This document shows positions 17,975 through 26,580 of a stretch of DNA of 64,000 nt, piece by piece. Every line of letters begins with the position of its first letter. Positions within the stretch are counted from its first letter, which is position 1. Source of the DNA: Bacteroidota bacterium (GTDB lineage: Bacteria > Bacteroidota > Bacteroidia > B-17B0 > Aurantibacillaceae); the NCBI GenBank assembly GCA_016702705.1, contig JADJDM010000020.1, positions 1 to 64,000 on the forward strand, written 5' to 3'. The translations under genes were made by a program, and so were the position numbers. The notes beneath the pieces were generated by a model that was given only the letters and a program-made list of their open reading frames with translations, was not told where the DNA came from and did not search any database.

Positions 17975-19297
17975 ATGGACAGGCTAAAAGAACAATTTAA
18001 AGAAAAAGCAAGCGCTCTTTCTGTTGAGATTAAAGACATTGTAAAAAATCATGGTGATGTAAAACTAGGTGAGATTACTGTAGCTCAAGTATACCAAGGT
18101 ATGCGTGGTATGGTAGGTATGGTTACCGAAACTTCTAAGTTAGATCCTGAAGAAGGAATTCGTTTTAGAGGATACACTATTCCTGAATTACGTGCTAAAT
18201 TACCAAAAGCACCAGGTGGTACAGAACCATTACCTGAAGGAATTTTTTATTTAATGTTAGTTGGTGAATTACCTAGCCAAGATGATGTTACGTTTATCAC
18301 AAATGAGTGGGCAAAACGTTCTCATGTTCCTAAACATGTATTTGATGTATTAGATAAATTGCCATTGGATGCACATCCTATGACACAATTCATTACTGCA
18401 ATTTTAGCAATGCAAACTGAATCCGTTTTTGCAAAAGAATATTCAAAAGGAATAAACAAAAAAGATTATTGGGATCCAATTTATGAAGATGCAATGAATA
18501 TGATTGCACGTTTACCGCGTGTTGCAGCATACATCTATCGTAGAAAATATAAAAACGGTGTTCATATCGAACCAAATCATAAACTAGATTGGGCTGCAAA
18601 CTTTGCTCACATGTTAGGTTATGAAGAAGTTGATTTCAGAAGATTAATGCGTTTATATATGACTATTCACGTAGATCATGAAGGTGGAAACGTATCAGCG
18701 CATGCAACACATTTAGTTGGTTCTGCATTAAGCGATCCTTATTTAGCATTCTCAGCAGGTATGGCTGGTTTAGCAGGTCCGTTACACGGATTAGCAAATC
18801 AAGAAGTATTAGCTTGGATTATTGAGTTAAAAGAAAGTTTAGGTGGTGGTTTACCAACTAAAGAACAAATTGCTGAATACATTAAGAAAACATTAGCAGA
18901 AGGAAAAGTTGTACCGGGTTACGGACACGCAGTATTGCGTAAAACAGACCCTCGCTTTACAGCACAACAAGATTTTTATAAAACGTGGATTAAGCATGAT
19001 GATATTTGCGAAATAGTGCAGATGGTTTACGAAGTTGCGCCTCCAATTTTAGAAGGAACCGGGAAAATTAAAAACCCTTGGCCAAATGTAGATGCGCATT
19101 CAGGTGCATTGTTAGTGCATTACGGAATGCATGAGTATGATTTCTATACTGTGTTATTTGGCGTGTCACGTTCATTAGGTGTAATGGCAAGTTTACTTTG
19201 GGACAGAGCAACCGGAGCTCCATTAGAGCGTCCAGGTTCTGTAACTACAGAGTGGATACAAAAGAAAATAAAAGCTGAAGCTGCTGCGAAAGCTTAA
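17975..19297 (+). CDS. gltA: Citrate synthase, eukaryote-type
   Basis: A 440-residue enzyme that condenses acetyl-CoA and oxaloacetate to citrate at the entry of the TCA cycle. It belongs to the mitochondrial-like branch found in many Bacteroidota, as shown by the catalytic residues in their usual contexts: His271 in PLHGLANQE, His318 in GYGHAVLR and Asp373 in NVDAHSGAL. The conserved DHEGGNVSAH lies at about residue 234. Length and motifs are complete. It is a single gene followed by a strong terminator. Confidence 0.95.
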   Translation: MDRLKEQFKEKASALSVEIKDIVKNHGDVKLGEITVAQVYQGMRGMVGMVTETSKLDPEEGIRFRGYTIPELRAKLPKAPGGTEPLPEGIFYLMLVGELPSQDDVTFITNEWAKRSHVPKHVFDVLDKLPLDAHPMTQFITAILAMQTESVFAKEYSKGINKKDYWDPIYEDAMNMIARLPRVAAYIYRRKYKNGVHIEPNHKLDWAANFAHMLGYEEVDFRRLMRLYMTIHVDHEGGNVSAHATHLVGSALSDPYLAFSAGMAGLAGPLHGLANQEVLAWIIELKESLGGGLPTKEQIAEYIKKTLAEGKVVPGYGHAVLRKTDPRFTAQQDFYKTWIKHDDICEIVQMVYEVAPPILEGTGKIKNPWPNVDAHSGALLVHYGMHEYDFYTVLFGVSRSLGVMASLLWDRATGAPLERPGSVTTEWIQKKIKAEAAAKA

Positions 19298-19319
19298 AAT
19301 TAAAAATTCAAACAAAAAA

Positions 19320-19339
19320 CCGAACTAATGTTAGTTCGG
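19320..19339 (+). terminator. Terminator of citrate synthase
   Basis: Perfect 9-bp stem CCGAACTAA / TTAGTTCGG with a 2-base step, flanked by A6 and T6, 22 bases after the stop codon. Confidence 0.9.
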
Positions 19340-19386
19340 TTTTTTGTTTATATCTAACATTTGTAATTTAAACCAAATTTCGCAGA

Positions 19387-20985
19387 ATGAATAAAAATAT
19401 ACTTACATCCATTTCCCTTACAATCCTTTCATTTTCTATTATAGGACAAACAAATCAAAAAAAAATTATTCAGGCTACAAATAGGTTGGAAGAAAAGCAC
19501 TTTAATTTACCCAAAACAAATTCAGCTAAACAAACTAAGCCTTCGCAAATCTACACATTGCCATTTCTTCAACTCGACTCAAGTATCTCGGAAAACATAA
19601 ATGCCGACTCAAGTTTATACACTCATTCTCAAAAAAAGGAATTCACTTATGATACTTATGGAAACATTAATGAAGAAACTAATTATGACTGGGACGAAAT
19701 AAATAACTTATGGGTAAAAACTACAAAAAAAATCCACTTCTATTTTAGTACGGATAGTTTAAGAAGCGAAGAAAACTATGAGTGGGACAACAACACGCTT
19801 AATTGGGTACCAAAAAACAAACACATATACAGTTACTATATAAATGGAGCAGTTGACTCTAATCTATTTTACACTTTTAATTCAACTAGTTTACTTTGGG
19901 TAGGCTCTAATGCTGACATTTTTGTTTATGACGCAAACGATAACGTAACAAATTACAATCGACAAAGATGGGATACAATTAGTAACTTATGGATTAATGA
20001 ATTTAAATATGAGTTCAGTTATAATGCAAATAATGATAGAACTCAAAATCTAACTTACACTTGGGATATCATTACCGACCACTGGATCAATTCATATAAA
20101 ATAGTAAACACCTATGATCTTACACCAAATCTCACATTGATAAAAGGATATGTTTGGGACATTAATTTAAGTCAATGGCAAGATGACCAAAAAATAGCGT
20201 TAACCTACGATGCAAATAACAATTGTACTGTTGATACATCTTACACATGGAATCTCGGTAGTTCTTCATGGAACCTAAATGAGTTAAACAATTACGCTTA
20301 TGACTTATCCAATAATTTAACGGAAAGCACAAATAGTAGCTGGAATACAGCTTTATTAATATGGAATTCACAAAATAAATACGAATACACCTATGATTTA
20401 AATAATAATAAAACAACGGATGTATTTAGTTTTTGGAATGGTACAACTTGGGAACTATTTTTTAAAACAAGCTTTTTTAATTATTCGAATTCAGTCGCAG
20501 CTGAAACAGCAAATTACACTTGGGATGCCAACATTTCTCAATGGAAGCCAATAGATAAAGGAACTCTAAATCATAATGTAAGTGTCTCATATACCGACAT
20601 AATACTTCCCTTTTATTTTGAAGAAGATTTATTTCATCACCAGCTAAATACTTCCCAATCTTATGGCTGGGAAAACAATAGTTCGACTTATGCACTTAAC
20701 GAGGTGATTACCTACTATTACTCAAATACTTCAATTGGCATTAAAGAAACGCAGATAGTAGATAACATAGTTGCTTTCCCAAACCCTACAACAGATTTAG
20801 TTAACTTTAAATTACCGAAAGAAGAAACAAACTACACTATTGATGTATTTAATTGTGCTGGTGCAAAATTACTAAGCGTAAATAATTTAAACAAGATTAG
20901 TGTTTCTGATTTAAATTCAGGATTGTACATTTATACAATTACTAGCAAAAACAATGTTTACAAAGGGAAATTTATAAAAGAGTAA
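19387..20985 (+). CDS. T9SS-exported protein built of YTWD...W repeats
   Basis: A 532-residue protein: a signal peptide (residues 1-20, ending IIGQ), a linker, about nine degenerate repeats of some 35-40 residues, and a C-terminal T9SS type A sorting domain starting VAFPNPTTDLVNF. Each repeat follows the pattern YxYDxNNNxT....YxWD.....W....K. It recalls the YD repeats of Rhs proteins and wall-associated proteins (YDxxGN), but with an added WD...W half. It is therefore a secreted or surface beta-rich filament-like protein. No toxin domain or immunity gene follows, so it is not a classical Rhs system. It is a single gene. Confidence 0.8.
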   Translation: MNKNILTSISLTILSFSIIGQTNQKKIIQATNRLEEKHFNLPKTNSAKQTKPSQIYTLPFLQLDSSISENINADSSLYTHSQKKEFTYDTYGNINEETNYDWDEINNLWVKTTKKIHFYFSTDSLRSEENYEWDNNTLNWVPKNKHIYSYYINGAVDSNLFYTFNSTSLLWVGSNADIFVYDANDNVTNYNRQRWDTISNLWINEFKYEFSYNANNDRTQNLTYTWDIITDHWINSYKIVNTYDLTPNLTLIKGYVWDINLSQWQDDQKIALTYDANNNCTVDTSYTWNLGSSSWNLNELNNYAYDLSNNLTESTNSSWNTALLIWNSQNKYEYTYDLNNNKTTDVFSFWNGTTWELFFKTSFFNYSNSVAAETANYTWDANISQWKPIDKGTLNHNVSVSYTDIILPFYFEEDLFHHQLNTSQSYGWENNSSTYALNEVITYYYSNTSIGIKETQIVDNIVAFPNPTTDLVNFKLPKEETNYTIDVFNCAGAKLLSVNNLNKISVSDLNSGLYIYTITSKNNVYKGKFIKE

Positions 20986-21127
20986 ATTTATTTACCAACA
21001 ACCCCCGGTAAGATTTTCTTTCAAATTAAATCACGTTAAACAATTCTCGACTTGCGCTCGAACTGACATCGTACTTTTTTAAGAATTTAAATAATGTCAT
21101 TTCGCAGTCAAGAAAAGGCATTGTGTT
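20986..21127. other. Convergent intergenic gap
   Basis: 142 bases between two convergent genes. No RNA gene, clear hairpin terminator or small gene was recognised. It contains a C5 run near 21001. Confidence 0.4.
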
Positions 21128-21520
21128 TTACTCTACAGCCCTATTCTTCGCTAAAACAAAACAAGCAATTGATAAAACAATTGTTACTGGTGTAAACACC
21201 ATTTTCTCAAAACTATTTATTGAAAACAAATTGCCGATTGCATTTAATACAAACAAAGCAAACATAATCCACAGCATTACATTTATAAACCTACTTGATT
21301 CACCTAGTTTTATTTGCTTATGCTTTTTAATTGCTATAAATAAAAAAAGTGCGTTCAAAAATATAGAAAATGCTTCAAAAGCATCCATCTCGCTATCATT
21401 TGTTAATCGTCCACCTCAAGCAATTTCGTATGAAATTACCTTGAAACGAATCAACAAATGAAAAACAATTGTTAGTGAAAACAAAACAATTAATACTATT
21501 GACGCAATTCTATATTTCAT
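21128..21520 (-). pseudogene. Small membrane protein gene with an in-frame TGA at a conserved Trp
   Basis: Reading from ATG 21520 gives a membrane helix and then VISYEIA, an in-frame TGA (21416-21418), then GGRLTNDSEMDAFE, two more helices and the stop at 21128: 130 codons in one frame. From memory, homologous Bacteroidota proteins have a tryptophan in the context EIxWGGRL, which would make this a single TGG to TGA change. The downstream part is intact (86 residues from Met 21388), so either the sequence has a base error or the gene has a recent nonsense mutation. The family, with four predicted helices in total, has no known function. Confidence 0.6.
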
Positions 21521-21532
21521 TTTAGTGGAAAC

Positions 21533-21561
21533 AAAAATGGCAGACGCTGTCTGCCATTTTT
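21533..21561 (-). terminator. Terminator of serC
   Basis: Perfect 13-bp inverted repeat with central 3 bases (AAAAATGGCAGAC / GTCTGCCATTTTT). It lies 19 bases after the serC stop codon; the U-rich arm makes it functional in either direction. Confidence 0.85.
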
Positions 21562-21579
21562 AAAATTATAAGATTTAGT

Positions 21580-22653
21580 TTACCCTTTTGTTTTCTCAAA
21601 CTCTTTCATTGCATCTACCAACACTTGCACACTTTCTATTGGTAATGCGTTGTACATAGATGCGCGGTAACCACCAACATCACGGTGGCCTTTAATTCCA
21701 TCGATTCTGTATTTTTTTGCTAAGGCATCAAACTCTGCTTCGTACTCTGGTTTAGTTGGTAAAAAACAAGCATTCATATTACTTCTGTCCTCAACAGCAA
21801 CAGTTCCTGCAAAACAAGCATTACGGTCGATTTCGTTATATAATAAATCTGCTTTTTGTTGATTTATTTTTTCAATCCACTCAACTCCACCGTTCTCTTT
21901 TAACCAACGTAATGTAAGCATAGTAACATACACAGGAAACACTGGTGGAGTGTTATACATACTTTCTCCTTTAATATGAACATTGTAATCCATCATGGAT
22001 AACATTTTGCGTGTAGTTTTTCCTAATACATCTTTTCGTACCATAACCATTGTACTTCCAGCGGGACCAATGTTTTTTTGCGCGCCAGCATAAATTAAAG
22101 CAAAATCGTTTGCATTAATCTTACGACTAAATATATCCGAACTCATATCACACACCATTGGAATTGGTGATTTAGGAAATGATTTCATTTGTGTTCCGTA
22201 AATTGTATTGTTAGATGTAATGTGAAAATAATCAGCATCCGTAGGGATTTCATATCCTTTAGGAACGAAAGAGAATTTTTTATCTTCTGAAGATGCAATA
22301 ACTTTTGTATTACCTACAATTTTTGCTTCTTTAATTGCTTTACTCGCCCACACACCTGTGTTTACATAAGCAGCATAACCATTCTCTGTAAGCAAATTAT
22401 AAGGAACCATTGCAAATTGTGTACTTGCCCCGCCTCCTAAATAAAACACTTCGTACTCATCACCTACTTCAAATAAATCTTTAACTAATTGACGTGCTTC
22501 GTCCATTACGTTCACATAGTTTTTACTACGATGCGAAATTTCTAACAAAGATAAATCCATGTTATCGAAATTAATACAAGCTTCAGATGCTTGCTTTAAA
22601 ACTTCCTGTGGTAATATTCCAGGGCCTGCACTAAAATTATGAACTTTTGACAT
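21580..22653 (-). CDS. serC: Phosphoserine aminotransferase
   Basis: A 357-residue PLP enzyme of serine biosynthesis that converts 3-phosphohydroxypyruvate to phosphoserine; it also acts in pyridoxal phosphate synthesis in some bacteria. It starts MSKVHNFSAGPGILP, the family signature. LIYAGAQKNIGPAG contains the PLP-binding lysine. DGIKGHRDVGGYRASMYN near the C-terminus binds phosphate. The start at 22653 is preferred over an in-frame extension to 22812, because the extra 53 residues have no family similarity. The usual serA partner is not adjacent. Confidence 0.95.
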   Translation of the reverse strand: MSKVHNFSAGPGILPQEVLKQASEACINFDNMDLSLLEISHRSKNYVNVMDEARQLVKDLFEVGDEYEVFYLGGGASTQFAMVPYNLLTENGYAAYVNTGVWASKAIKEAKIVGNTKVIASSEDKKFSFVPKGYEIPTDADYFHITSNNTIYGTQMKSFPKSPIPMVCDMSSDIFSRKINANDFALIYAGAQKNIGPAGSTMVMVRKDVLGKTTRKMLSMMDYNVHIKGESMYNTPPVFPVYVTMLTLRWLKENGGVEWIEKINQQKADLLYNEIDRNACFAGTVAVEDRSNMNACFLPTKPEYEAEFDALAKKYRIDGIKGHRDVGGYRASMYNALPIESVQVLVDAMKEFEKTKG

Positions 22654-22893
22654 AAATGATTTTTTTGTAAAATTAGAAATAATGTAAATAGTAAAACCAT
22701 TTAGTGTAGTTTTTATTTTTAATTTTACACTTAATATTATGATTCGCTTCTCATTCTCAGGAGTTGGGATTCTCTGCGCTAATTCACAAAAATTCTTTTC
22801 CAACATTAACATTTTTTATTAGCTGTTACTTCTCATTCAAACCGAATTTGACTGAAATAATTGTATTTTCGTTGTAATTAAAATTCAAACATT
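22654..22893. other. Divergent intergenic gap between serC and the TPM genes
   Basis: 240 bases holding both promoters. TATTTTCG just upstream of 22894 is one base off the -7 consensus. No RNA gene or conserved small gene was recognised. Confidence 0.4.
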
Positions 22894-23331
22894 ATGGCAA
22901 ACTCAAAGAATTTTTTTAACGAGGCTGAGCAAACAAGAATTATAGAGGCAATTAAAGCTGCCGAAAAAAATACATCAGGTGAAATACGCGTTCATGTTGA
23001 AGACGAATGCAAAGGTGAAGCATTAACAAGAGCTGAAGAATTGTTTGGTCAATTAGGAATGCACAAAACTGAAAAGAAAAACGGAATACTTTTTTACTTA
23101 GCAGTAAAAACCAGAAACTTTGCTATTGTTGGTGATGCAGGCATACACGCAAAAGTAGGACAAGATTTTTGGGACAAAGTAAGTAGCAAAACTACTGCGT
23201 TATTTAAACAAACATTTTTTGCAAAAGGTTTAGAGGAAGCAATTTTAGAATGCGGACAGCAACTAAAAAAATATTTTCCTTACCAAACAAACGACACTAA
23301 CGAATTATCGGATGAAATCTCTTATAGCTAA
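22894..23331 (+). CDS. TPM-domain protein
   Basis: A 145-residue protein consisting of a single TPM (Psb32/YgcG/MOLO-1) domain. Recognisable parts are the opening helix with TRIIEAIKAAE, TSGEIRVHVED, GILFYLAVKTRNFAIVGDAGI and a final helix. It has no signal peptide or membrane helix. In Bacteroidota such a gene usually stands between lemA and a second, membrane-bound TPM gene; here the second TPM gene follows with a 20-base overlap, but lemA is not next to it. Molecular function is unknown; related domains have been linked to photosystem repair and envelope functions. Confidence 0.88.
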   Translation: MANSKNFFNEAEQTRIIEAIKAAEKNTSGEIRVHVEDECKGEALTRAEELFGQLGMHKTEKKNGILFYLAVKTRNFAIVGDAGIHAKVGQDFWDKVSSKTTALFKQTFFAKGLEEAILECGQQLKKYFPYQTNDTNELSDEISYS

Positions 23332-24094
23332 ATTTTTTCTTCCACTCTTTTTATTCTTACAGCTTTTTGTTACTGCGCAGGTAGTTGAACGACCATCGCC
23401 CGAGCGTTTGGTAAACAATCTTTCTAAAGAGTTTCCTGATTTTTTAAATGCACAACAAGAAAAAGAATTAGAAGATACTTTACGTGCATTAAGTAATAAC
23501 AGCTCCAACCAAATTTGTGTTGTAATTATTGATGATATTGGTGGCACAGCTGCTTCTGATTATGCGGTGCAGCTATTAAACAAATGGGGCGTTGGACAAA
23601 AAGATAAAAACAACGGAGTAGTTATTTTAGTAAAACCTGCGGCTAGTTCGGGCGATAGAGACCTAGCAATATCGGTTGGTTATGGTTTAGAAGGTGCAAT
23701 TACCGATTTAGAAACCAAACATATTTCGGAAAATGAAATAATACCTGAGTTTAAACAGGGCAATTATTTTGCAGGTTTAATGAATGGCTGCAGGGCATTG
23801 GCGAGCGAGGCAAGAGGCGAATACAATGTAAAAAACAAAAGCACCGGAAACGATGTACTTAGTTGGTTTAAAAAACATCCCATCATTTCGATATTATTAG
23901 TATTAGGTCTTTTCTTTCTTTTATCAAAAGGTAAAGGAGGCGGAGGCTCAGGCTTTGGCAGAAGTGGATACCGCAGCTACGGTGGATTTGGAGGTTTTGG
24001 TGGCGGTAGCTTTGGAGGCGGCTCATCAGGTGGCGGTTTTGGTGGTTTTGGCGGCGGAATGGGCGGCGGTGGCGGTAGTAGTAGTAAGTGGTAA
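23312..24094 (+). CDS. TPM-domain membrane protein with glycine-rich tail (YgcG-like)
   Basis: A 260-residue protein: a signal peptide (residues 1-23), a TPM domain (about 30-165, with QICVVIIDDIGG, NGVVILVKP and ISVGYGLEGAITD), one membrane helix (HPIISILLVLGLFFLLS, about 190-206) and a tail of more than 50 residues made mainly of glycine, serine and phenylalanine. The domain should face the periplasm, with the tail in the cytoplasm. This is the standard Bacteroidota YgcG-like layout. It is co-transcribed with the preceding TPM gene. Function unknown. Confidence 0.88.
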   Translation: MKSLIAKFFLPLFLFLQLFVTAQVVERPSPERLVNNLSKEFPDFLNAQQEKELEDTLRALSNNSSNQICVVIIDDIGGTAASDYAVQLLNKWGVGQKDKNNGVVILVKPAASSGDRDLAISVGYGLEGAITDLETKHISENEIIPEFKQGNYFAGLMNGCRALASEARGEYNVKNKSTGNDVLSWFKKHPIISILLVLGLFFLLSKGKGGGGSGFGRSGYRSYGGFGGFGGGSFGGGSSGGGFGGFGGGMGGGGGSSSKW

Positions 24095-24159
24095 AATCAC
24101 CCTTTTTTCTTGTGTAATTCACGCTTTCTCCCTAACTTGCATCAATTATTTAAGACAAA

Positions 24160-24585
24160 ATGAGCTCAGGAATGTTTAATAAAGCAAGCGCAAAAAGCGC
24201 AGGACAAGATAGTCCTTCAATAAATATAATTGGTAATGGTACTCAACTTACAGGTGATATTCGCTCTAACGGAGATTTTAGAGTAGATGGGCAATTAGTT
24301 GGAACCATTAACATAAAAGGTAAATTAGTTGTTGGTCCTACAGGTAAAATTGAAGGTGAAATAGTTTGCCAAAATGCTGATATTTCGGGAGAAATTAAGG
24401 GTAAAATAAATGTTGCTGAATTGCTTACACTAAAAGCAACTGCGCGTTTAAATGGCGATATCGTTACTGGAAAAATTGCAATTGAGCCTGAAGCACAATT
24501 TACAGGAACTTGCAGCATGGGTGGTGTTGTAAAAAACATGCAAACAGAAAGTGAATCAAGAAAAGAAGCCAAAGCAGCCGTTTAA
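24160..24585 (+). CDS. Bactofilin (polymer-forming cytoskeletal protein)
   Basis: A 141-residue bactofilin. The central beta-helix is visible as six-residue rungs: GTQLTGDIRSNGDFRVDGQL, then GTINIKGKLVVGPTGKIEGE, IVCQNADISGEIKGKI and so on. Short disordered ends flank it, as usual. Bactofilins self-assemble into filaments on the inner membrane and guide cell shape or envelope synthesis. It is followed, with a 35-base overlap, by AtpZ, the common order upstream of the ATP synthase operon in Bacteroidota. Confidence 0.92.
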   Translation: MSSGMFNKASAKSAGQDSPSINIIGNGTQLTGDIRSNGDFRVDGQLVGTINIKGKLVVGPTGKIEGEIVCQNADISGEIKGKINVAELLTLKATARLNGDIVTGKIAIEPEAQFTGTCSMGGVVKNMQTESESRKEAKAAV

Positions 24586-24778
24586 TAATAATTACCTCAA
24601 ATATTCGGGAATGGCTTTTCAAATGGGAGCCATTATTACCATAGGAGTATTTGGCGGAAAAAAACTGGATAGTTGGCTCGAACTTAAAACTCCCATCTTT
24701 ACTTTAATCTTAAGCCTAGTTTCGGTTACAGCAGCCATCTACGTTTCAATTAAAGATTTTTTAAAACCAAAAAAATAA
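24551..24778 (+). CDS. AtpZ/AtpI-family F0F1 ATP synthase assembly factor
   Basis: A 75-residue protein with two membrane helices. SGMAFQMGAIITIGVFGGKKLD and the second helix before IKDFLKPKK are typical of AtpZ, which assists assembly or Mg/Ca supply of F-type ATP synthase. It starts at GTG 24551, inside the end of the bactofilin gene; the conserved NYLKYSG segment upstream of the first ATG (24611) supports the GTG start. The next gene overlaps by one base (TAATG). Confidence 0.85.
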   Translation: MNQEKKPKQPFNNNYLKYSGMAFQMGAIITIGVFGGKKLDSWLELKTPIFTLILSLVSVTAAIYVSIKDFLKPKK

Positions 24779-25161
24779 TGTCGTATCCAATAAAGTTACT
24801 TATCACTTCCATTATAGCTTCTGTTGGACTTTACTGTTGGAATCAATTTATGCCTGCAGAATACAACAACCTTCACGTTTATTTTATACTTCCATTCTTC
24901 ATTATTTTTTCCTTGTTGTCTTTTCAATCATTAACCAAAACATTGGATTCAGAAAACAAAAATGCATTCACTATGCGTTTTATGGCTTCTACAGGAATTA
25001 AAATGTTTGTTTGCTTAATTATGATTGTAATTTATGCCTTCGTAAACAAATCCCAAATAACATCATTTGCAGTATTGTTTTTGTTTTTATATTTTTTATT
25101 CACCGGTGTAGAAACAGCATCCTTATTTAAAGAAATTCAAAAACGTAAACAAAAGAATTAA
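24778..25161 (+). CDS. Membrane protein in the AtpI position
   Basis: A 127-residue protein with four membrane helices (about residues 6-20, 34-50, 75-92 and 97-115) and a basic tail, QKRKQKN. It has no motif I can name. Its position after AtpZ, where Bacteroidota normally carry a small four-helix protein before atpB, suggests an AtpI-like role. Here atpB does not follow; Mrp does. The start is the ATG sharing its first base with the AtpZ stop codon. Confidence 0.7.
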   Translation: MSYPIKLLITSIIASVGLYCWNQFMPAEYNNLHVYFILPFFIIFSLLSFQSLTKTLDSENKNAFTMRFMASTGIKMFVCLIMIVIYAFVNKSQITSFAVLFLFLYFLFTGVETASLFKEIQKRKQKN

Positions 25162-25194
25162 CAAACAATAATGATACAATCGGCTTTAAGCCTG

Positions 25195-25202
25195 TATCTT
25201 TG
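25195..25202 (+). promoter_or_regulatory. TAnnTTTG -7 element of the Mrp gene
   Basis: TATCTTTG, 18 bases before ATG 25221. Confidence 0.6.
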
Positions 25203-25220
25203 TAAAGAAAATTAGAACAC

Positions 25221-26315
25221 ATGAGTATCACGAAAGAACAAGTTATAGATGCACTAAAATATGTTGATGATCCAGATATTAAAAAGGACATCGTTACATT
25301 AGGCATGGTTAAAGATGTGGAAGTAGAAGGTAAAAACGTTTCGTTTACAGTTGTACTTACAACACCTGCTTGTCCAATGAAAGATATGATACAACGTGCT
25401 TGCGAAAATGCAATTTTACATTTTGTAGATAAAGAAGCTATTGTAAAAGTTAACATGACAGCAAATGTTACAACACAAAAGAAAGACGATAAAAACGCAC
25501 TTTCGAAAGTGAAAAACATTATTGCTATTGCATCTGGTAAGGGAGGAGTTGGTAAAAGTACCGTTACTGCAAACCTTGCCATGGCATTAGCAAAACAAGG
25601 CGCAAAAGTTGGAATTGTAGATGCAGATGTTTACGGTCCATCCATGCCGATTATGTTTGATGTGGTGCATGAAAAGCCACGAGTTGTTGAGATTGATGGT
25701 CAAAACAAAATATTACCTGTTGAAAGTTACGGAGTAAAAATATTATCTATTGGTTTCTTTTCAGATATTAATCAGGCTGTTGCTTGGAGAGGTCCAATTG
25801 CTACACGCGCATTACAACAATTGTTTAATGATGCTGAGTGGGGCGAATTAGATTATATGCTTGTTGATTTACCTCCTGGTACTGGCGATATACATTTAAC
25901 TTTGGCTTCATCTATTCCAATAACTGGTGCAGTTGTAGTAACTACGCCACAACAAGTAGCAGTTGCCGATGCAAGAAAAGGCGTTGCCTTTTTTAAGAAT
26001 GATCATATTAAAGTTCCTGTTTTAGGAATTATTGAAAACATGAGTTGGTTTACTCCTGCCGAATTACCTAACAATAAATATTTTATTTTTGGTGAAGGTG
26101 GAGCGCAACAATTAGCAGAAGAATTTGATATTCCTGTTTTAGGAAAAATACCTTTGGTGCAAAGTATACGTGAAGCAGCTGATGCAGGAAGACCTGCTGT
26201 GTTACAAGAGACAACACCACAAGCAATTGCTTTTACTGAGTTAGCTCAACGTATTGCACAAGAAATTGCTATTTTAAATAATTCAAAATTATCGGCTGAA
26301 CCCGTAAATGCTTAA
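25221..26315 (+). CDS. apbC: Mrp/NBP35-family iron-sulfur cluster carrier ATPase
   Basis: A 364-residue P-loop ATPase that carries or transfers Fe-S clusters. It has an N-terminal DUF59/MIP18 domain (residues 1-85, with TTPACPMKDM) and the deviant Walker A SGKGGVGKST (105-114). DADVYGPSMP and LVDLPPGTGDIH follow. The CxxC cluster ligands found after ENMSY in many Mrp proteins are absent: the segment reads ENMSWFTPAELPNNKYF, the form I recall in Bacteroidota. The next gene encodes Nfu, so the pair forms a short Fe-S delivery operon. Confidence 0.93.
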   Translation: MSITKEQVIDALKYVDDPDIKKDIVTLGMVKDVEVEGKNVSFTVVLTTPACPMKDMIQRACENAILHFVDKEAIVKVNMTANVTTQKKDDKNALSKVKNIIAIASGKGGVGKSTVTANLAMALAKQGAKVGIVDADVYGPSMPIMFDVVHEKPRVVEIDGQNKILPVESYGVKILSIGFFSDINQAVAWRGPIATRALQQLFNDAEWGELDYMLVDLPPGTGDIHLTLASSIPITGAVVVTTPQQVAVADARKGVAFFKNDHIKVPVLGIIENMSWFTPAELPNNKYFIFGEGGAQQLAEEFDIPVLGKIPLVQSIREAADAGRPAVLQETTPQAIAFTELAQRIAQEIAILNNSKLSAEPVNA

Positions 26316-26336
26316 CTAATTACTAAAAAATAGTAC

Positions 26337-26579
26337 ATGCCTAACAATAACATTCGTTTAAAAGTAGAAGAAGCACTAAACTCAATTCGCCCATATTTAG
26401 AGGCCGACGGAGGTAATGTAGAGTTAATAGATATTAGTGCAGATAATGTTGTACATGTTGAATTGATTGGCGCCTGCAAAACATGCAGTATGAGTATGAT
26501 GACAATGAAGGCAGGAATTGAAGAAACTATCAAACGTTCGGTTCCCGAAATTAAATCTGTTATTTCAGTAAACAATTAA
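26337..26579 (+). CDS. NifU C-terminal domain (Nfu-type) Fe-S scaffold
   Basis: An 80-residue protein consisting only of the NifU C-terminal domain. LEADGGNVELIDI and IGACKTCSMSMMTM contain the cluster-binding CxxC (Cys47 and Cys50). It binds a bridging 4Fe-4S cluster in a dimer and passes it on. It lies 21 bases after the Mrp gene, a standard pairing in Bacteroidota, and 1 base before the next gene. Confidence 0.93.
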   Translation: MPNNNIRLKVEEALNSIRPYLEADGGNVELIDISADNVVHVELIGACKTCSMSMMTMKAGIEETIKRSVPEIKSVISVNN

Positions 26580-26580
26580 T

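Noticed and set aside
19387..20985. Rhs/polymorphic toxin system
   Set aside because: There is no RHS core motif, no variable toxin tip and no immunity gene downstream; the protein ends in a T9SS sorting domain.
21416..21418. Reassigned TGA (alternative genetic code)
   Set aside because: TGA serves as a normal stop codon in other genes here, for example pyrD (44059-44061), the antitoxin (45477-45479) and the type B adhesin (63735-63737).
21123..21461. Plus-strand ORF of 112 codons
   Set aside because: It is the antisense shadow of the small membrane protein gene at 21128-21520, which has proper hydrophobic helices and a family-like motif.
22654..22812. 53-residue N-terminal extension of serC
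   Set aside because: PSAT proteins begin at xxKVHNFSAGP; the extension has no such similarity and lies in the promoter region.
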